Below, in pieces: positions 46,105-54,999 of a stretch of 64,000 bases of DNA (position 1 is its first letter; the number at the start of each line of letters is the position of its first letter). The DNA comes from a virus: positions 1-64,000 of the IMG/VR virus record IMGVR_UViG_3300027747_003046; one strand, written 5' to 3'. The notes under the pieces are model-generated. The model had not been told where the DNA came from. It did not search any database and was given only the letters and a program-made list of their open reading frames with translations. Both the position numbers and the translations under genes were made by a program.

Positions 46105-46983
46105 ATGATAAAGAGTTTTTTTGAAGAAATATTTCCATATGAAAAGTTTCCCGTGGAATATCTCAGTTATAGGCAGCTAGTTGAATCACAGCCTCAAATT
46201 AATTATTTGGCTATACCATGGGCTCAGATACTTAACAGTACATGGTTAGATTTTCCAAACAAGAAAAATATTAATTTTTATTTTTCTGAATTATTAAAAA
46301 TCAACATAGAACAACAAAATAATACAACAGTTTGTCAACATGATGATTATATGAAACTGCTTCCTTTTTTTAGGCATCTAAAAATAAATACAGTTTTTTC
46401 TCCACTGCATGATATCAATAATAAAATAGATGATATTAGAATTATTCCCATATCATTGACAAATAATTTTCATTTCAACAAAAACACCAATAAAGATATT
46501 TTATTTTCTTTTGTAGGTACACATATAACACACGATGTTAGACTTAAGATGTTTAATATGGTAAAAGGACCATATATGATTTATAGAAATACTTATCATG
46601 TCGATAGTGGTGTTTTAAAAGACAAAAATCATAAATTAAAAGAAGAAACAGAGTATAAAGACATATTAGAAAGAAGCAGATTTTCTCTATGTCCAAGAGG
46701 AAGTTCGCCATCATCTGTTAGATTTTGGGAATGTCTTGCTGCTGGCTCTATTCCAATAGTAATATCAGATAACTGGGTATTGCCAGATTGGGATTGGAAA
46801 AAAACTATTATTCAAATACCAGAGCAAGAATTTCAAAAAATGGATTATAACGATATTAAGTCTTTTCTACTAGATATTGATTATGACAAGCAAATAGAAA
46901 TGAGAACGAATTGTCTCAAGGCTAATGAGAAATTTAAAAAAGAAAATTACGGCTCATACATAGTAGAAAGCCTTAATATATGA
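46105..46983 (+). CDS. Exostosin-like glycosyltransferase (GT47)
   Basis: 292 aa. SRFSLCPRGSSPSSVRFWEC, LAAGSIPIVISDNWVLPDWDW is the exostosin-family signature. Such enzymes are known mainly from eukaryotes and from bacterial/phage glycan loci. GGAGCG before the ATG. Overlaps the fucosyltransferase start. Confidence 0.88.
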   Translation: MIKSFFEEIFPYEKFPVEYLSYRQLVESQPQINYLAIPWAQILNSTWLDFPNKKNINFYFSELLKINIEQQNNTTVCQHDDYMKLLPFFRHLKINTVFSPLHDINNKIDDIRIIPISLTNNFHFNKNTNKDILFSFVGTHITHDVRLKMFNMVKGPYMIYRNTYHVDSGVLKDKNHKLKEETEYKDILERSRFSLCPRGSSPSSVRFWECLAAGSIPIVISDNWVLPDWDWKKTIIQIPEQEFQKMDYNDIKSFLLDIDYDKQIEMRTNCLKANEKFKKENYGSYIVESLNI

Positions 46984-47780
46984 AAAATTATTGCACAATT
47001 CAAAGTTGGTACGGCCGATTTGGTAACAATATTCAGCAAATATCAAATGGTATTTTTTTTGCATTGCAAAATAGAATTGGTTTTGTTTCACCACAGCATC
47101 CACTAATAAACGGCTTTCAATTAAATGTCACAGAGCCAGAAAATTGCGTATTTAGATCAAATTTTTTTAATTTTATTTCATGTTCCAATAACGATTGGAC
47201 TCTAGACTTTAAGTGTGATGTTAAAACATTAAATGAAATAAGACACAAAATAGTAAAAAATATTATACAGCCAAATTTAAAAATAAATGTTGCTGATATA
47301 AAAAGTCTTGATGATGATGTTTTAGTTATACATATAAGAACTGGTGATATATTTTCCCCAAATCCACACAGATTGTATGTGCAAAACCCAGTAGATTTTT
47401 ACAAAAAATTAATTAACAAATTTTCACAAACTGTTATAGTTTGTGAAAATACGAATTTCATAATAGAAGAACTTTGTAAGAACGATACAGTAACAGTATC
47501 TAGTGGAAATTTGGAGCAAGACTTAGTTACACTTTTATCAGCAAAAAACTTAGCTAGTAGTGGTGTTGGTACATTTGTTATTGCTGCTGGTATGTTGTCA
47601 AATAATTTAAAAAATTTTTATTGTACAAACATTTATTTGGAAGACCACTTAAACCCGAATATGTTAGATCCACAAATAAACATCAATATATCGCAAATTA
47701 CAGATTATATTAATATTGGAGATTGGCGTAATACACAAGAACAGCAATCATTGATGCTAAATTATAAATTGGAGAATTAA
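46980..47780 (+). CDS. GT11-like alpha-1,2-fucosyltransferase
   Basis: 266 aa. GRFGNNIQQISNG (compare GRLGNQ) and VLVIHIRTGDIF (HxRxxD) are the two GT11 motifs; GDP-fucose is the donor. GDP-fucose synthesis is encoded downstream (48416-50320), which supports the call. AT-rich coding. Confidence 0.82.
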   Translation: MKNYCTIQSWYGRFGNNIQQISNGIFFALQNRIGFVSPQHPLINGFQLNVTEPENCVFRSNFFNFISCSNNDWTLDFKCDVKTLNEIRHKIVKNIIQPNLKINVADIKSLDDDVLVIHIRTGDIFSPNPHRLYVQNPVDFYKKLINKFSQTVIVCENTNFIIEELCKNDTVTVSSGNLEQDLVTLLSAKNLASSGVGTFVIAAGMLSNNLKNFYCTNIYLEDHLNPNMLDPQININISQITDYINIGDWRNTQEQQSLMLNYKLEN

Positions 47781-48412
47781 TGTTAATTAACTATAGCGAT
47801 ATTATTGAAAAATATAATTTAAACATTAAAACAGTATTACACGTCGGCGCCCACATGGCAGAAGAGCATGATATATATTTTAGTAATTCTTGCCAAAAAG
47901 TTATTTGGGTTGAAGGAAATCCAGAACTATATGAATCTTTAAAACAAAATCTAGACAATAGAAACAATATTGTTTTACATGCTGTTATTTCTAATCTAGA
48001 TGATGAAGAAGCTGATTTTATAATAACAAACAACAAGCAATCATCTTCTATTTTAAATTTAGGTGTACATAGGAAACTGTTTCCCGATATTGTACTAGAA
48101 TCATTTACAACAGTAAAAACTAAAACATTAAAAACCTTATTTTTAGAAAATAATCTAAGTTTTAAAGAAGTTGATTTTCTAAATTTAGATATTCAAGGTG
48201 CCGAGCTTTTAGCACTAAAGGGAATTGGCGAAGAACTCAGTAATTTAAAAGCTATTTTTACAGAAGTAAATACTGATTACGTATATGAAGATTGTGCTTT
48301 AATCACGGAAATCGATGAGTATTTATCAAATTTTGGTTTCAAAAGAACTGAAACGGTAATGTGGCAAGATCATCCATGGGGCGATGCTTTGTATATAAAA
48401 GAGGAAACTTAA
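47780..48412 (+). CDS. FkbM-family methyltransferase
   Basis: 210 aa. VLHVGAHMAEEHDIYF, VIWVEGNPELYESL, FLNLDIQGAELLALKG are FkbM motifs (SAM site and DxxGxE). It probably O-methylates a sugar of the same glycan. Overlaps the previous stop by 1 nt. Confidence 0.88.
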   Translation: MLINYSDIIEKYNLNIKTVLHVGAHMAEEHDIYFSNSCQKVIWVEGNPELYESLKQNLDNRNNIVLHAVISNLDDEEADFIITNNKQSSSILNLGVHRKLFPDIVLESFTTVKTKTLKTLFLENNLSFKEVDFLNLDIQGAELLALKGIGEELSNLKAIFTEVNTDYVYEDCALITEIDEYLSNFGFKRTETVMWQDHPWGDALYIKEET

Positions 48413-48415
48413 TCT

Positions 48416-49342
48416 ATGATTATAGTCACTGGTGGTTCTGGCCTTTTAGGAAACGCTTTCAGAAAGATTCGGTCTGACGCATTATATCCTTCAAGTAAAG
48501 AACTTGATTTAAAAAATGAAAAAGATGTTGCGGAGTATCTGGGAACTTCAAATATAGAAACCGTTGTTCATTTGGCTGGTAAAGTCGGCGGCGTGAAAGC
48601 AAACACAGAATTCGTCTCTGATTTTTATCAAGTTAATTCACAGATTAATAATAACGTTATTTCTTCTTGTGTTTCTAGCGGTGTACCAAAACTGGTTTGC
48701 TGTTTATCAACTTGCATATATCCAGATGAAAAATACATTGAGTATCCATTAACAGAAGATCAGTTGCATAATGGTCCTCCACACAGTTCTAACTTTGGAT
48801 ACGCATATGCCAAACGAATGGTTGATGTGCAGCTAAAAGCTGCTAGACAGCAATACGGACGTGAATATATCTCTGTTATTCCAAATAATATGTATGGAGA
48901 ACACGATAATTTTGATTTAGAAAATGGGCATGTAATTCCTGCACTCATTCGAAAGATTTGGGAAGCAAAAATAAATAATAAGCCAAATTTTACTGTTTGG
49001 GGAGACGGAGAGATTTTTAGAGAATTTACATATGCCGAAGATATTGCAAAAGCAATATTATTTTGCTTAGAAAATTACAATGATCCAGAGCCAATTAATA
49101 TTGGAAATACACAAGAATATAGTTTAAAAGAAGCGATAGAAATAATCAAAAAAGAACTTGACTACAAAGGAGACATAATATGTGATACTTCAAAGCCAAA
49201 AGGTCAAGTGCGAAAACCATCATCAAATCAGAAATTGCTGAATTTGGGATGGAAAAATGAGTGGTATACGCCATTAGAAATTGGCTTAAAAAAGACCTGT
49301 GAATGGTTTATAAACAACTATCCAAATGTACGAGGAATGTGA
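48416..49342 (+). CDS. fcl: GDP-L-fucose synthase
   Basis: 308 aa. TGGSGLLG (NAD(P) site), AGKVGGV, LSTCIYPD, and YAYAKRM (YxxxK) fit the extended SDR epimerase/reductase WcaG/Fcl. It converts GDP-4-keto-6-deoxymannose to GDP-fucose, the product of the next gene's enzyme being its substrate. Confidence 0.9.
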   Translation: MIIVTGGSGLLGNAFRKIRSDALYPSSKELDLKNEKDVAEYLGTSNIETVVHLAGKVGGVKANTEFVSDFYQVNSQINNNVISSCVSSGVPKLVCCLSTCIYPDEKYIEYPLTEDQLHNGPPHSSNFGYAYAKRMVDVQLKAARQQYGREYISVIPNNMYGEHDNFDLENGHVIPALIRKIWEAKINNKPNFTVWGDGEIFREFTYAEDIAKAILFCLENYNDPEPINIGNTQEYSLKEAIEIIKKELDYKGDIICDTSKPKGQVRKPSSNQKLLNLGWKNEWYTPLEIGLKKTCEWFINNYPNVRGM

Positions 49343-50320
49343 ATGAAAACTGCTTTAATTACTGGAGTTAATGGACAGGACGGCTCCTATCTTGCGGATC
49401 TTCTTTTATCAAAGAAGTATAAAGTTATTGGACTTTTAAGATATACTGCATCGAATGATGATGGTAAATTGGCCAATATACGTCATAACTTAGATAATCC
49501 TAATTTTATATTAGAAACTGGCGATGTAACAGATATGTCTGCAATTTGGAGGCTTATTGAAAAATATCATCCAAATGAAATCTATAATCTAGCAGCACAA
49601 TCACATGTAGGCGAATCTTACCGTTCACCTATTAGTACAGCACAGATTGATGCATTTGGTCCACTGAACATCTTAGAAGCAATTCGTTGCACCGATAAAA
49701 GTATTCGTTTTTATCAGGCATCAACATCAGAAATGTATGGAGATACACCAGGACCACAGAATGAAGAAACACTATTTTCTCCTATTTCTCCATATGCTTG
49801 TGCAAAAGTATTTGCACACAATCTAACAGCAACATACCGTAAATCATATGATATGTTTGCTTGTTCTGGTATTCTTTTCAATCATGAATCACCACGCCGT
49901 GGTGAACATTTCGTAACTCGCAAGATTACCAAAGCAGCAGCAAATATTCTAGCCGGTAAACAAGATAGGCTTGAATTGGGACGTATTGATACCAAACGTG
50001 ATTGGGGTTTTGCCGGTGATTATGTAGAAGCAATGTGGTTAATGCTTCAGAATAACGAACCAAGAGATTATGTAATTGGTACAGGACAGACAAACACTGT
50101 TAAAGATTTTGTTAATGAAGTATTTTCATTGGCCGGATTAGATCCAGAGAAACAAATGCTTTCAACTGAGGCACTATATCGTCCACACGATGTTGCTTTT
50201 CTGTTGGCAGATCCAACCAAAGCCGAAAGCGAGCTAGGCTGGAAAAGAAAAGTTGATTTTAAACAATTAGCTAAAATGATGTTTGAGCACGATTTAAAAG
50301 TATTTGGTGATAAAAAATGA
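49343..50320 (+). CDS. gmd: GDP-mannose 4,6-dehydratase
   Basis: 325 aa. TGVNGQDGSYLADLLL, AAQSHVGESY, STSEMYGD and PYACAKVFAHN, and FNHESPRRGEHFVTRKI are Gmd motifs. It makes GDP-4-keto-6-deoxymannose from GDP-mannose. Starts right after the fucose synthase gene, 4-nt overlap with the next gene. Confidence 0.94.
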   Translation: MKTALITGVNGQDGSYLADLLLSKKYKVIGLLRYTASNDDGKLANIRHNLDNPNFILETGDVTDMSAIWRLIEKYHPNEIYNLAAQSHVGESYRSPISTAQIDAFGPLNILEAIRCTDKSIRFYQASTSEMYGDTPGPQNEETLFSPISPYACAKVFAHNLTATYRKSYDMFACSGILFNHESPRRGEHFVTRKITKAAANILAGKQDRLELGRIDTKRDWGFAGDYVEAMWLMLQNNEPRDYVIGTGQTNTVKDFVNEVFSLAGLDPEKQMLSTEALYRPHDVAFLLADPTKAESELGWKRKVDFKQLAKMMFEHDLKVFGDKK

Positions 50321-50904
50321 AATATTTTATTGATTGTGGAACACATCTATTTCAAGGTTTAAAACAATTTAATCAAAAATATCAATTTGATGACAGTTGG
50401 AAGATATACACTTTTGAGGCAAATCCAAGAACTTTTGAAAAATCTAAAAACTTTTTAAATGATGGGCTTGAAAAATTAGATATTACTCACCAAAATTTGG
50501 CTGTTTCAGATCATGACGGAGAAATTGTTGTCAACTGTGATTCGAACAACGACGGCGGTACTGGTCAAGGATCTAATATTCTTTTAACACCACCAGAAAA
50601 AGATATTGTCCATATTCACACTTTTACTTGGGAAAAAGAAAAGACAAATTGTTTCGATCTATCTGCTTTTATAAAACAGTTACCAGATATTGAAAAACTG
50701 GTTATTAAAATGGACATTGAAGGCTCAGAATTCGATGTTTTAAAAAAAATTATAGCAGATAACACATACGAAGAGATCGATGAGATGTATGTAGAATTTC
50801 ATGAAAGATTCTTTTTAAATAATCTAAAAGAATATGCAGATTTAAAGCAAGAATTGATTAACTTTTTTCTTAATAATGAAGTAAGAATGGTTGAATGGTT
50901 TTAA
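50317..50904 (+). CDS. FkbM-family methyltransferase
   Basis: 195 aa. FIDCGTHLFQGL, YTFEANPRTFEKS, VIKMDIEGSEFDVLKK are FkbM motifs. Second methyltransferase of the glycan locus, ending it. Confidence 0.88.
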   Translation: MKYFIDCGTHLFQGLKQFNQKYQFDDSWKIYTFEANPRTFEKSKNFLNDGLEKLDITHQNLAVSDHDGEIVVNCDSNNDGGTGQGSNILLTPPEKDIVHIHTFTWEKEKTNCFDLSAFIKQLPDIEKLVIKMDIEGSEFDVLKKIIADNTYEEIDEMYVEFHERFFLNNLKEYADLKQELINFFLNNEVRMVEWF

Positions 50905-50919
50905 GATTGAGGAGATAAA

Positions 50920-51102
50920 ATGAAACTATCAAAACAAGCACTTGGTTCACTTATGATGGCTCTACAAAAGAGTCTATTAGAACAGACAGATATTGTTCCA
51001 GTATTGGAAGAAATGGATTGGGAAAGCTTTAACGATGAACTGTTTGTTAAAAACCCACCATCATTCGAAATGTCACAACAAAGTGAACACGAAGTAGACT
51101 GA
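50920..51102 (+). CDS. Unrecognised small protein, 60 aa
   Basis: GAGGAG before ATG. LSKQALGSLMMALQKSLLEQ is helical, the rest acidic; resembles the small late-region proteins of T4-like phages near gp55, without a sure match. Confidence 0.75.
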   Translation: MKLSKQALGSLMMALQKSLLEQTDIVPVLEEMDWESFNDELFVKNPPSFEMSQQSEHEVD

Positions 51103-51350
51103 TGCCAATATACACGTACAAATGTGGAGAGTGTGGAAACACTTTTGATACATTTCACGATATGAGCACACGCTTAACAGATTGCCAGAAATGTGAGAAA
51201 ATGGCAACACTTAAGCGTGTTCTCCATTCTTCAATTTCTGTATCAGAAAAAGACAATTCTGGTCAGCTAGTTAAAAAACATATTGAAGAAACAAAAGAAG
51301 CTCTTAAGGAAGAAGCTAGAAGCATAAAAAGGCAGGACTATAAAGGATGA
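51102..51350 (+). CDS. FmdB-type zinc-ribbon protein
   Basis: 82 aa. MPIYTYKCGECGNTFDTFHD and CQKCEKMATLKRV give the two CxxC pairs of the FmdB family, then a charged helix. Function in phages unknown; often near late sigma genes. Confidence 0.88.
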   Translation: MPIYTYKCGECGNTFDTFHDMSTRLTDCQKCEKMATLKRVLHSSISVSEKDNSGQLVKKHIEETKEALKEEARSIKRQDYKG

Positions 51351-51700
51351 TTATTTTATTATCGATTTTGCTAGTTGTATCTGTTGCTTTGACTGTAATA
51401 ACAACTTGGTACTGTTACAAGCTAGTAAAACGTTTTGCCGAAGTTGAAGACACATTTGAAATATATGATATGCAAATGGAAGAATTTACAGAGCACTTAA
51501 AACAAGTCTATGAACTAGAAATGTTTTATGGTGATACAACGCTTGAAGCTTTGATCAAACACACAAAATTTATTACCGAAGCATATTCAGATTTGAAACA
51601 GGATTATATGCTTTTAAGCGGAGAAGAAACTGATGCCACGTCCGAAGAAGAACAGCGGGAACCCAAACGATTCCAATTCGTCCCCACTCCACGTAATTAG
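51347..51700 (+). CDS. Single-pass membrane protein, 117 aa
   Basis: An N-terminal transmembrane helix (IILLSILLVVSVALTVITTW) with a cytoplasmic coiled-coil region. Its last 68 nt overlap the start of the late sigma factor gene in another frame. Confidence 0.8.
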   Translation: MIILLSILLVVSVALTVITTWYCYKLVKRFAEVEDTFEIYDMQMEEFTEHLKQVYELEMFYGDTTLEALIKHTKFITEAYSDLKQDYMLLSGEETDATSEEEQREPKRFQFVPTPRN

Positions 51701-52394
51701 AAGACAAACACAGGTCAGGACAACACAGGGAAAAATATACTTTTCCAAGGTTCACGAAGATGCTATTGTTCAATATGCGCAAACTCGTGACCCAAAAGTA
51801 AGACAAGACCTGTATGTCAAATTAATTGGACCAGTATTTAATGAAATGGTTGATAAAATCGTATTTACATACAAGTTTACAACTTTGCCAAATATAGACG
51901 ATTTAAAGAACGATTGTAAGATTTGGCTAACAACTATTCTAGATAAATTCGACCCAAGCAAGGGCTCAAAGGCATTTAGCTACTTCTCAGTTATCACTAA
52001 AAATTGGTTTATTCACAAGGTTAAGCGTAATTCTAACCAAACAAAACGTGAAGTTTATTTCGAAGATATCAAAAAAGAAAGCTCCGACGATCATCTTCTA
52101 ATACACAACTCATATGACGCAGATAGAAATAGCGAAGAGTTTTGGGATGCTCTTTGGGTTGAAATAAACGATTGGGAAGATGAAGATCTAAAACAAAATG
52201 ATGACAGAGTTCTACAAGCTGTCAAGATTTTACTAGAAAACCCTGATCGTATTGAGATATTCAATAAAAAAGCTATTTATCTTTATATACGCGAGATTAC
52301 AAACTTAAATACAAAACAGATCGCATCTAGTTTAAACCGTTTAAGAGATAGATACAAGGATTTCAAGCTCGGTTGGGAGAATGATATTGTATGA
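51633..52394 (+). CDS. Late sigma factor, T4 gp55-like
   Basis: 253 aa. FDPSKGSKAFSYFSVITKNW is region 2 of a sigma70-like factor as in T4 gp55 (core binding and -10 recognition); ENPDRIEIFNKKAIYLYIRE is helical. It directs host RNA polymerase to late genes. Start lies inside the previous gene with GGAG upstream. Confidence 0.88.
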   Translation: MPRPKKNSGNPNDSNSSPLHVIRRQTQVRTTQGKIYFSKVHEDAIVQYAQTRDPKVRQDLYVKLIGPVFNEMVDKIVFTYKFTTLPNIDDLKNDCKIWLTTILDKFDPSKGSKAFSYFSVITKNWFIHKVKRNSNQTKREVYFEDIKKESSDDHLLIHNSYDADRNSEEFWDALWVEINDWEDEDLKQNDDRVLQAVKILLENPDRIEIFNKKAIYLYIREITNLNTKQIASSLNRLRDRYKDFKLGWENDIV

Positions 52395-52687
52395 GCGATA
52401 AGAAGATTCAAAAATATCTAGAAGAAGCTATCGATAATATTCGTGAAGACAGAAAAAAGGCCGACAGCTTATTGAAAGATATAGCTTCATATATTGGTGG
52501 TAGCCAAGAGCGTCATAGAGAAGTTGGCCTAACAGCGGCCAAATATCTAGAAACACTTCAAAGATCAAATGAGCAACTTGTCAAAATAACCGATATTCTC
52601 AAGAAATCGCTCAAGAGCGAATACGGTGATTTAGATGACAAAGAAAAAGATTCTATTTACGACGAAATAGAAAAGCCAAAAGATTGA
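52391..52687 (+). CDS. Helical protein, 98 aa
   Basis: ATGA overlap with the sigma gene. Begins MSDKKIQKYLEEAIDNIRED; acidic, all helical. By position it could be a transcription co-factor partner of gp55, which the sequence itself does not show. Confidence 0.75.
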   Translation: MSDKKIQKYLEEAIDNIREDRKKADSLLKDIASYIGGSQERHREVGLTAAKYLETLQRSNEQLVKITDILKKSLKSEYGDLDDKEKDSIYDEIEKPKD

Positions 52688-52736
52688 GTAAAAAATCCTT
52701 TATTGAATTAATTACTGTAAGTCGATAGAGGATTTT

Positions 52737-53987
52737 ATGTCACAAAATAAAACAGATTTACCTCCCCAAGATATTCCTTTTGGTCAAAACAATGCTTGGA
52801 TCAGAACAAAAAGACCGACTGTAACAGATTCTGAATTAGAAAGAAAAAGAAGAGAAGAACATACTAATCCTGACGTCTCTAAAGAAGTTCCAGGTCCACT
52901 ATTAGGAATAGCTTTAGAAAATAGCTTTGATATAAAAAAGGGAGAATTTCCAATAGAGTTTGCGGGCTCGAATTACGAAAATGCCGATAAACTGATCGCT
53001 GTAAAGGCCCAGATAATAGAACAAGATAGAGTACCACATCCAGCAGACAAAGATCTTAAATATGAAGATGGAACGCCAATTTCAGAAGAGGCGATGCTCT
53101 TCTTTTTTGATACTTTTATAGCTGTCAGCACAGATGTAAAAGAGCACGTAAATAAAGGCGATTATATTCTAGTAGATTATGAAAACCGTTTAACAAGAAG
53201 TGGTCCCAAATATTATGGTTTGAAATATAAAGGTTCAAAAGACGCAGGCAAGAAAGAAGATAAAAGCTTCACTCAACAAAAAAAAGAGCAAGCGAATTTA
53301 CAAAACACAACTTCGCCGCCAAATGTGGCATCACCAGTTCCTGCTGCTACTCAGACTCCACCTGCTAACACTACAGCTGCTAAGCCCGGTGATCAATTTC
53401 AGTGTGGTAAGTTGGCAGCCCTCGAAAAAACTCCTGGTAATTATCCGGTTGTACCAGCACCGTATGAAATGGTTGAGATGGCAGTTATACCAAATACCGC
53501 TTTTCTTATTTTTCCAAAAAAATACATAAATGCTCTACAAACAATGCGCGCAGCATATGAAAAAGAAACAGGTCAAAAGATGGGTTTAACTAGTGCGTAT
53601 AGAAGTGTCACATTACAACAATGTATGTATGATAGATATATTGCCACGGGTCGTCCTTGGCCACCGGTCGGAGATCCAAGTAAGATCAAGAGCAAATTCG
53701 TCAGTGCTCATGTCACCGGCCGTGCAGTAGACTTAGCAACTCTTAAGCCGTATAATGGACAATTCAAAACTCTCTCTGAAACAAAAGAATATAATAGTCT
53801 TAAGAAGCCAGATAAAAGAGATTTGGCTCTAGAAAAAACAAAAAATGGAGATTTTGGTCCCATTGCTCAATGGCTAGTTAAAAACTCAGAAAGATTCGGA
53901 TTTGTATGGAGTGGTTGGAATTTTCAAGAATTGTGGCACTATGACTTTGTTGAAGAAATAGCTAGAAAAGCAGGATTAATAGAGTAA
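52737..53987 (+). CDS. Baseplate hub/lysin protein with M15 peptidase domain
   Basis: 416 aa. An OB-like beta part (residues about 45-150; LIAVKAQIIEQDRVPHP, GDYILVDYEN), a Pro/Ala/Thr linker (185-215), then an M15/VanY D-Ala-D-Ala peptidase: SAYRS, AHVTGRAVDLAT (HxxxxxxD) and WNFQELWHYDF (His). It would cut cell-wall peptide bridges during entry, like T4 gp5 lysozyme. AGAGG before ATG. Confidence 0.86.
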   Translation: MSQNKTDLPPQDIPFGQNNAWIRTKRPTVTDSELERKRREEHTNPDVSKEVPGPLLGIALENSFDIKKGEFPIEFAGSNYENADKLIAVKAQIIEQDRVPHPADKDLKYEDGTPISEEAMLFFFDTFIAVSTDVKEHVNKGDYILVDYENRLTRSGPKYYGLKYKGSKDAGKKEDKSFTQQKKEQANLQNTTSPPNVASPVPAATQTPPANTTAAKPGDQFQCGKLAALEKTPGNYPVVPAPYEMVEMAVIPNTAFLIFPKKYINALQTMRAAYEKETGQKMGLTSAYRSVTLQQCMYDRYIATGRPWPPVGDPSKIKSKFVSAHVTGRAVDLATLKPYNGQFKTLSETKEYNSLKKPDKRDLALEKTKNGDFGPIAQWLVKNSERFGFVWSGWNFQELWHYDFVEEIARKAGLIE

Positions 53988-53989
53988 AT

Positions 53990-54991
53990 ATGTCAAATAC
54001 ACCAATTGGTAATTCAAAGCCAAAATTAGATTTACAGAAACTTACTACCGATCTCGCACAGGGTTTTGATAATCCTTCGAATGTTGTCGGATCATCAGGA
54101 GTCAGTGGTGACGACATTGCCGAATTATCTCCCCGATTTGCGCAAACTCGATATGAAACAATTTATCATGGTAAACATGATTCTTCTATCGTTTTAGGAA
54201 GAGATAGAATTGGAGTGTTTGACGGATATGGTATTAATGGAAACACATCCTGCGCAGCAGTTGATATTGTGGTCGGAAGAAAAAGTTCCGATGATAAATT
54301 TGATATAAAACAACAAATAGCATATCCAGATTTCACAACAGACGCAGCAAGAATTTATGTAAGTCAAAAGTCAGATATTGATAAGGCTTTTGGTTTACCG
54401 GCTGGCAAGGGAGGTTTATCCGTAGCACGTTCGGCTATTGCTCTAAAAGCTGACGGACTAAGATTGATTGGCCGTGAAAATCTTAAACTAGTTGTTGGTA
54501 CAGATCAAAAAAATTCACAAGGCGGCAATATCAACACAAGAGTTGGTGTTGAATTACTGGCCGGCAAGATAGAAGATGGCGACCGTCTAATGATAATAGA
54601 AGACGATGCCGAGTCACAGATATCCGAAATAGAATCAGGTGGTATGCAGCCAATTCCATTAGGAATAAATACTGCTTTTGCGATAGACCAGCTAACAGAA
54701 AAGGTTGATAAATTGAGTGGTGTTGTTAGTACTGCTGCCATGATTATAATAGATTATATGAATGAAATGGCATACCATAGCCACAGAAACTTACTTAATG
54801 AATATTTTGGGATACCCGTGCTTCCTTCTGAACAAGCTATCTATGCTAGCACGTCAGCAGCCGCACAATTATTACAATATACAATTGCTGATATAAAATT
54901 ATTCCGTATGGAACTAATTTCTTATAAGAACAATCACTTAAAACCAGCCGGCGCATATTATATAAACAGTAAATATCACAGTTTAAATTAG
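53990..54991 (+). CDS. Baseplate/spike-region virion protein, 333 aa
   Basis: Beta-rich centre (YETIYHGKHDSSIVLGRDRI, AVDIVVGRKSS) and a helical end (LLQYTIADIKLFRMELISYK). It lies between the hub peptidase and the giant baseplate protein. No sure family. Confidence 0.75.
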   Translation: MSNTPIGNSKPKLDLQKLTTDLAQGFDNPSNVVGSSGVSGDDIAELSPRFAQTRYETIYHGKHDSSIVLGRDRIGVFDGYGINGNTSCAAVDIVVGRKSSDDKFDIKQQIAYPDFTTDAARIYVSQKSDIDKAFGLPAGKGGLSVARSAIALKADGLRLIGRENLKLVVGTDQKNSQGGNINTRVGVELLAGKIEDGDRLMIIEDDAESQISEIESGGMQPIPLGINTAFAIDQLTEKVDKLSGVVSTAAMIIIDYMNEMAYHSHRNLLNEYFGIPVLPSEQAIYASTSAAAQLLQYTIADIKLFRMELISYKNNHLKPAGAYYINSKYHSLN

Positions 54992-54999
54992 GATCTATA

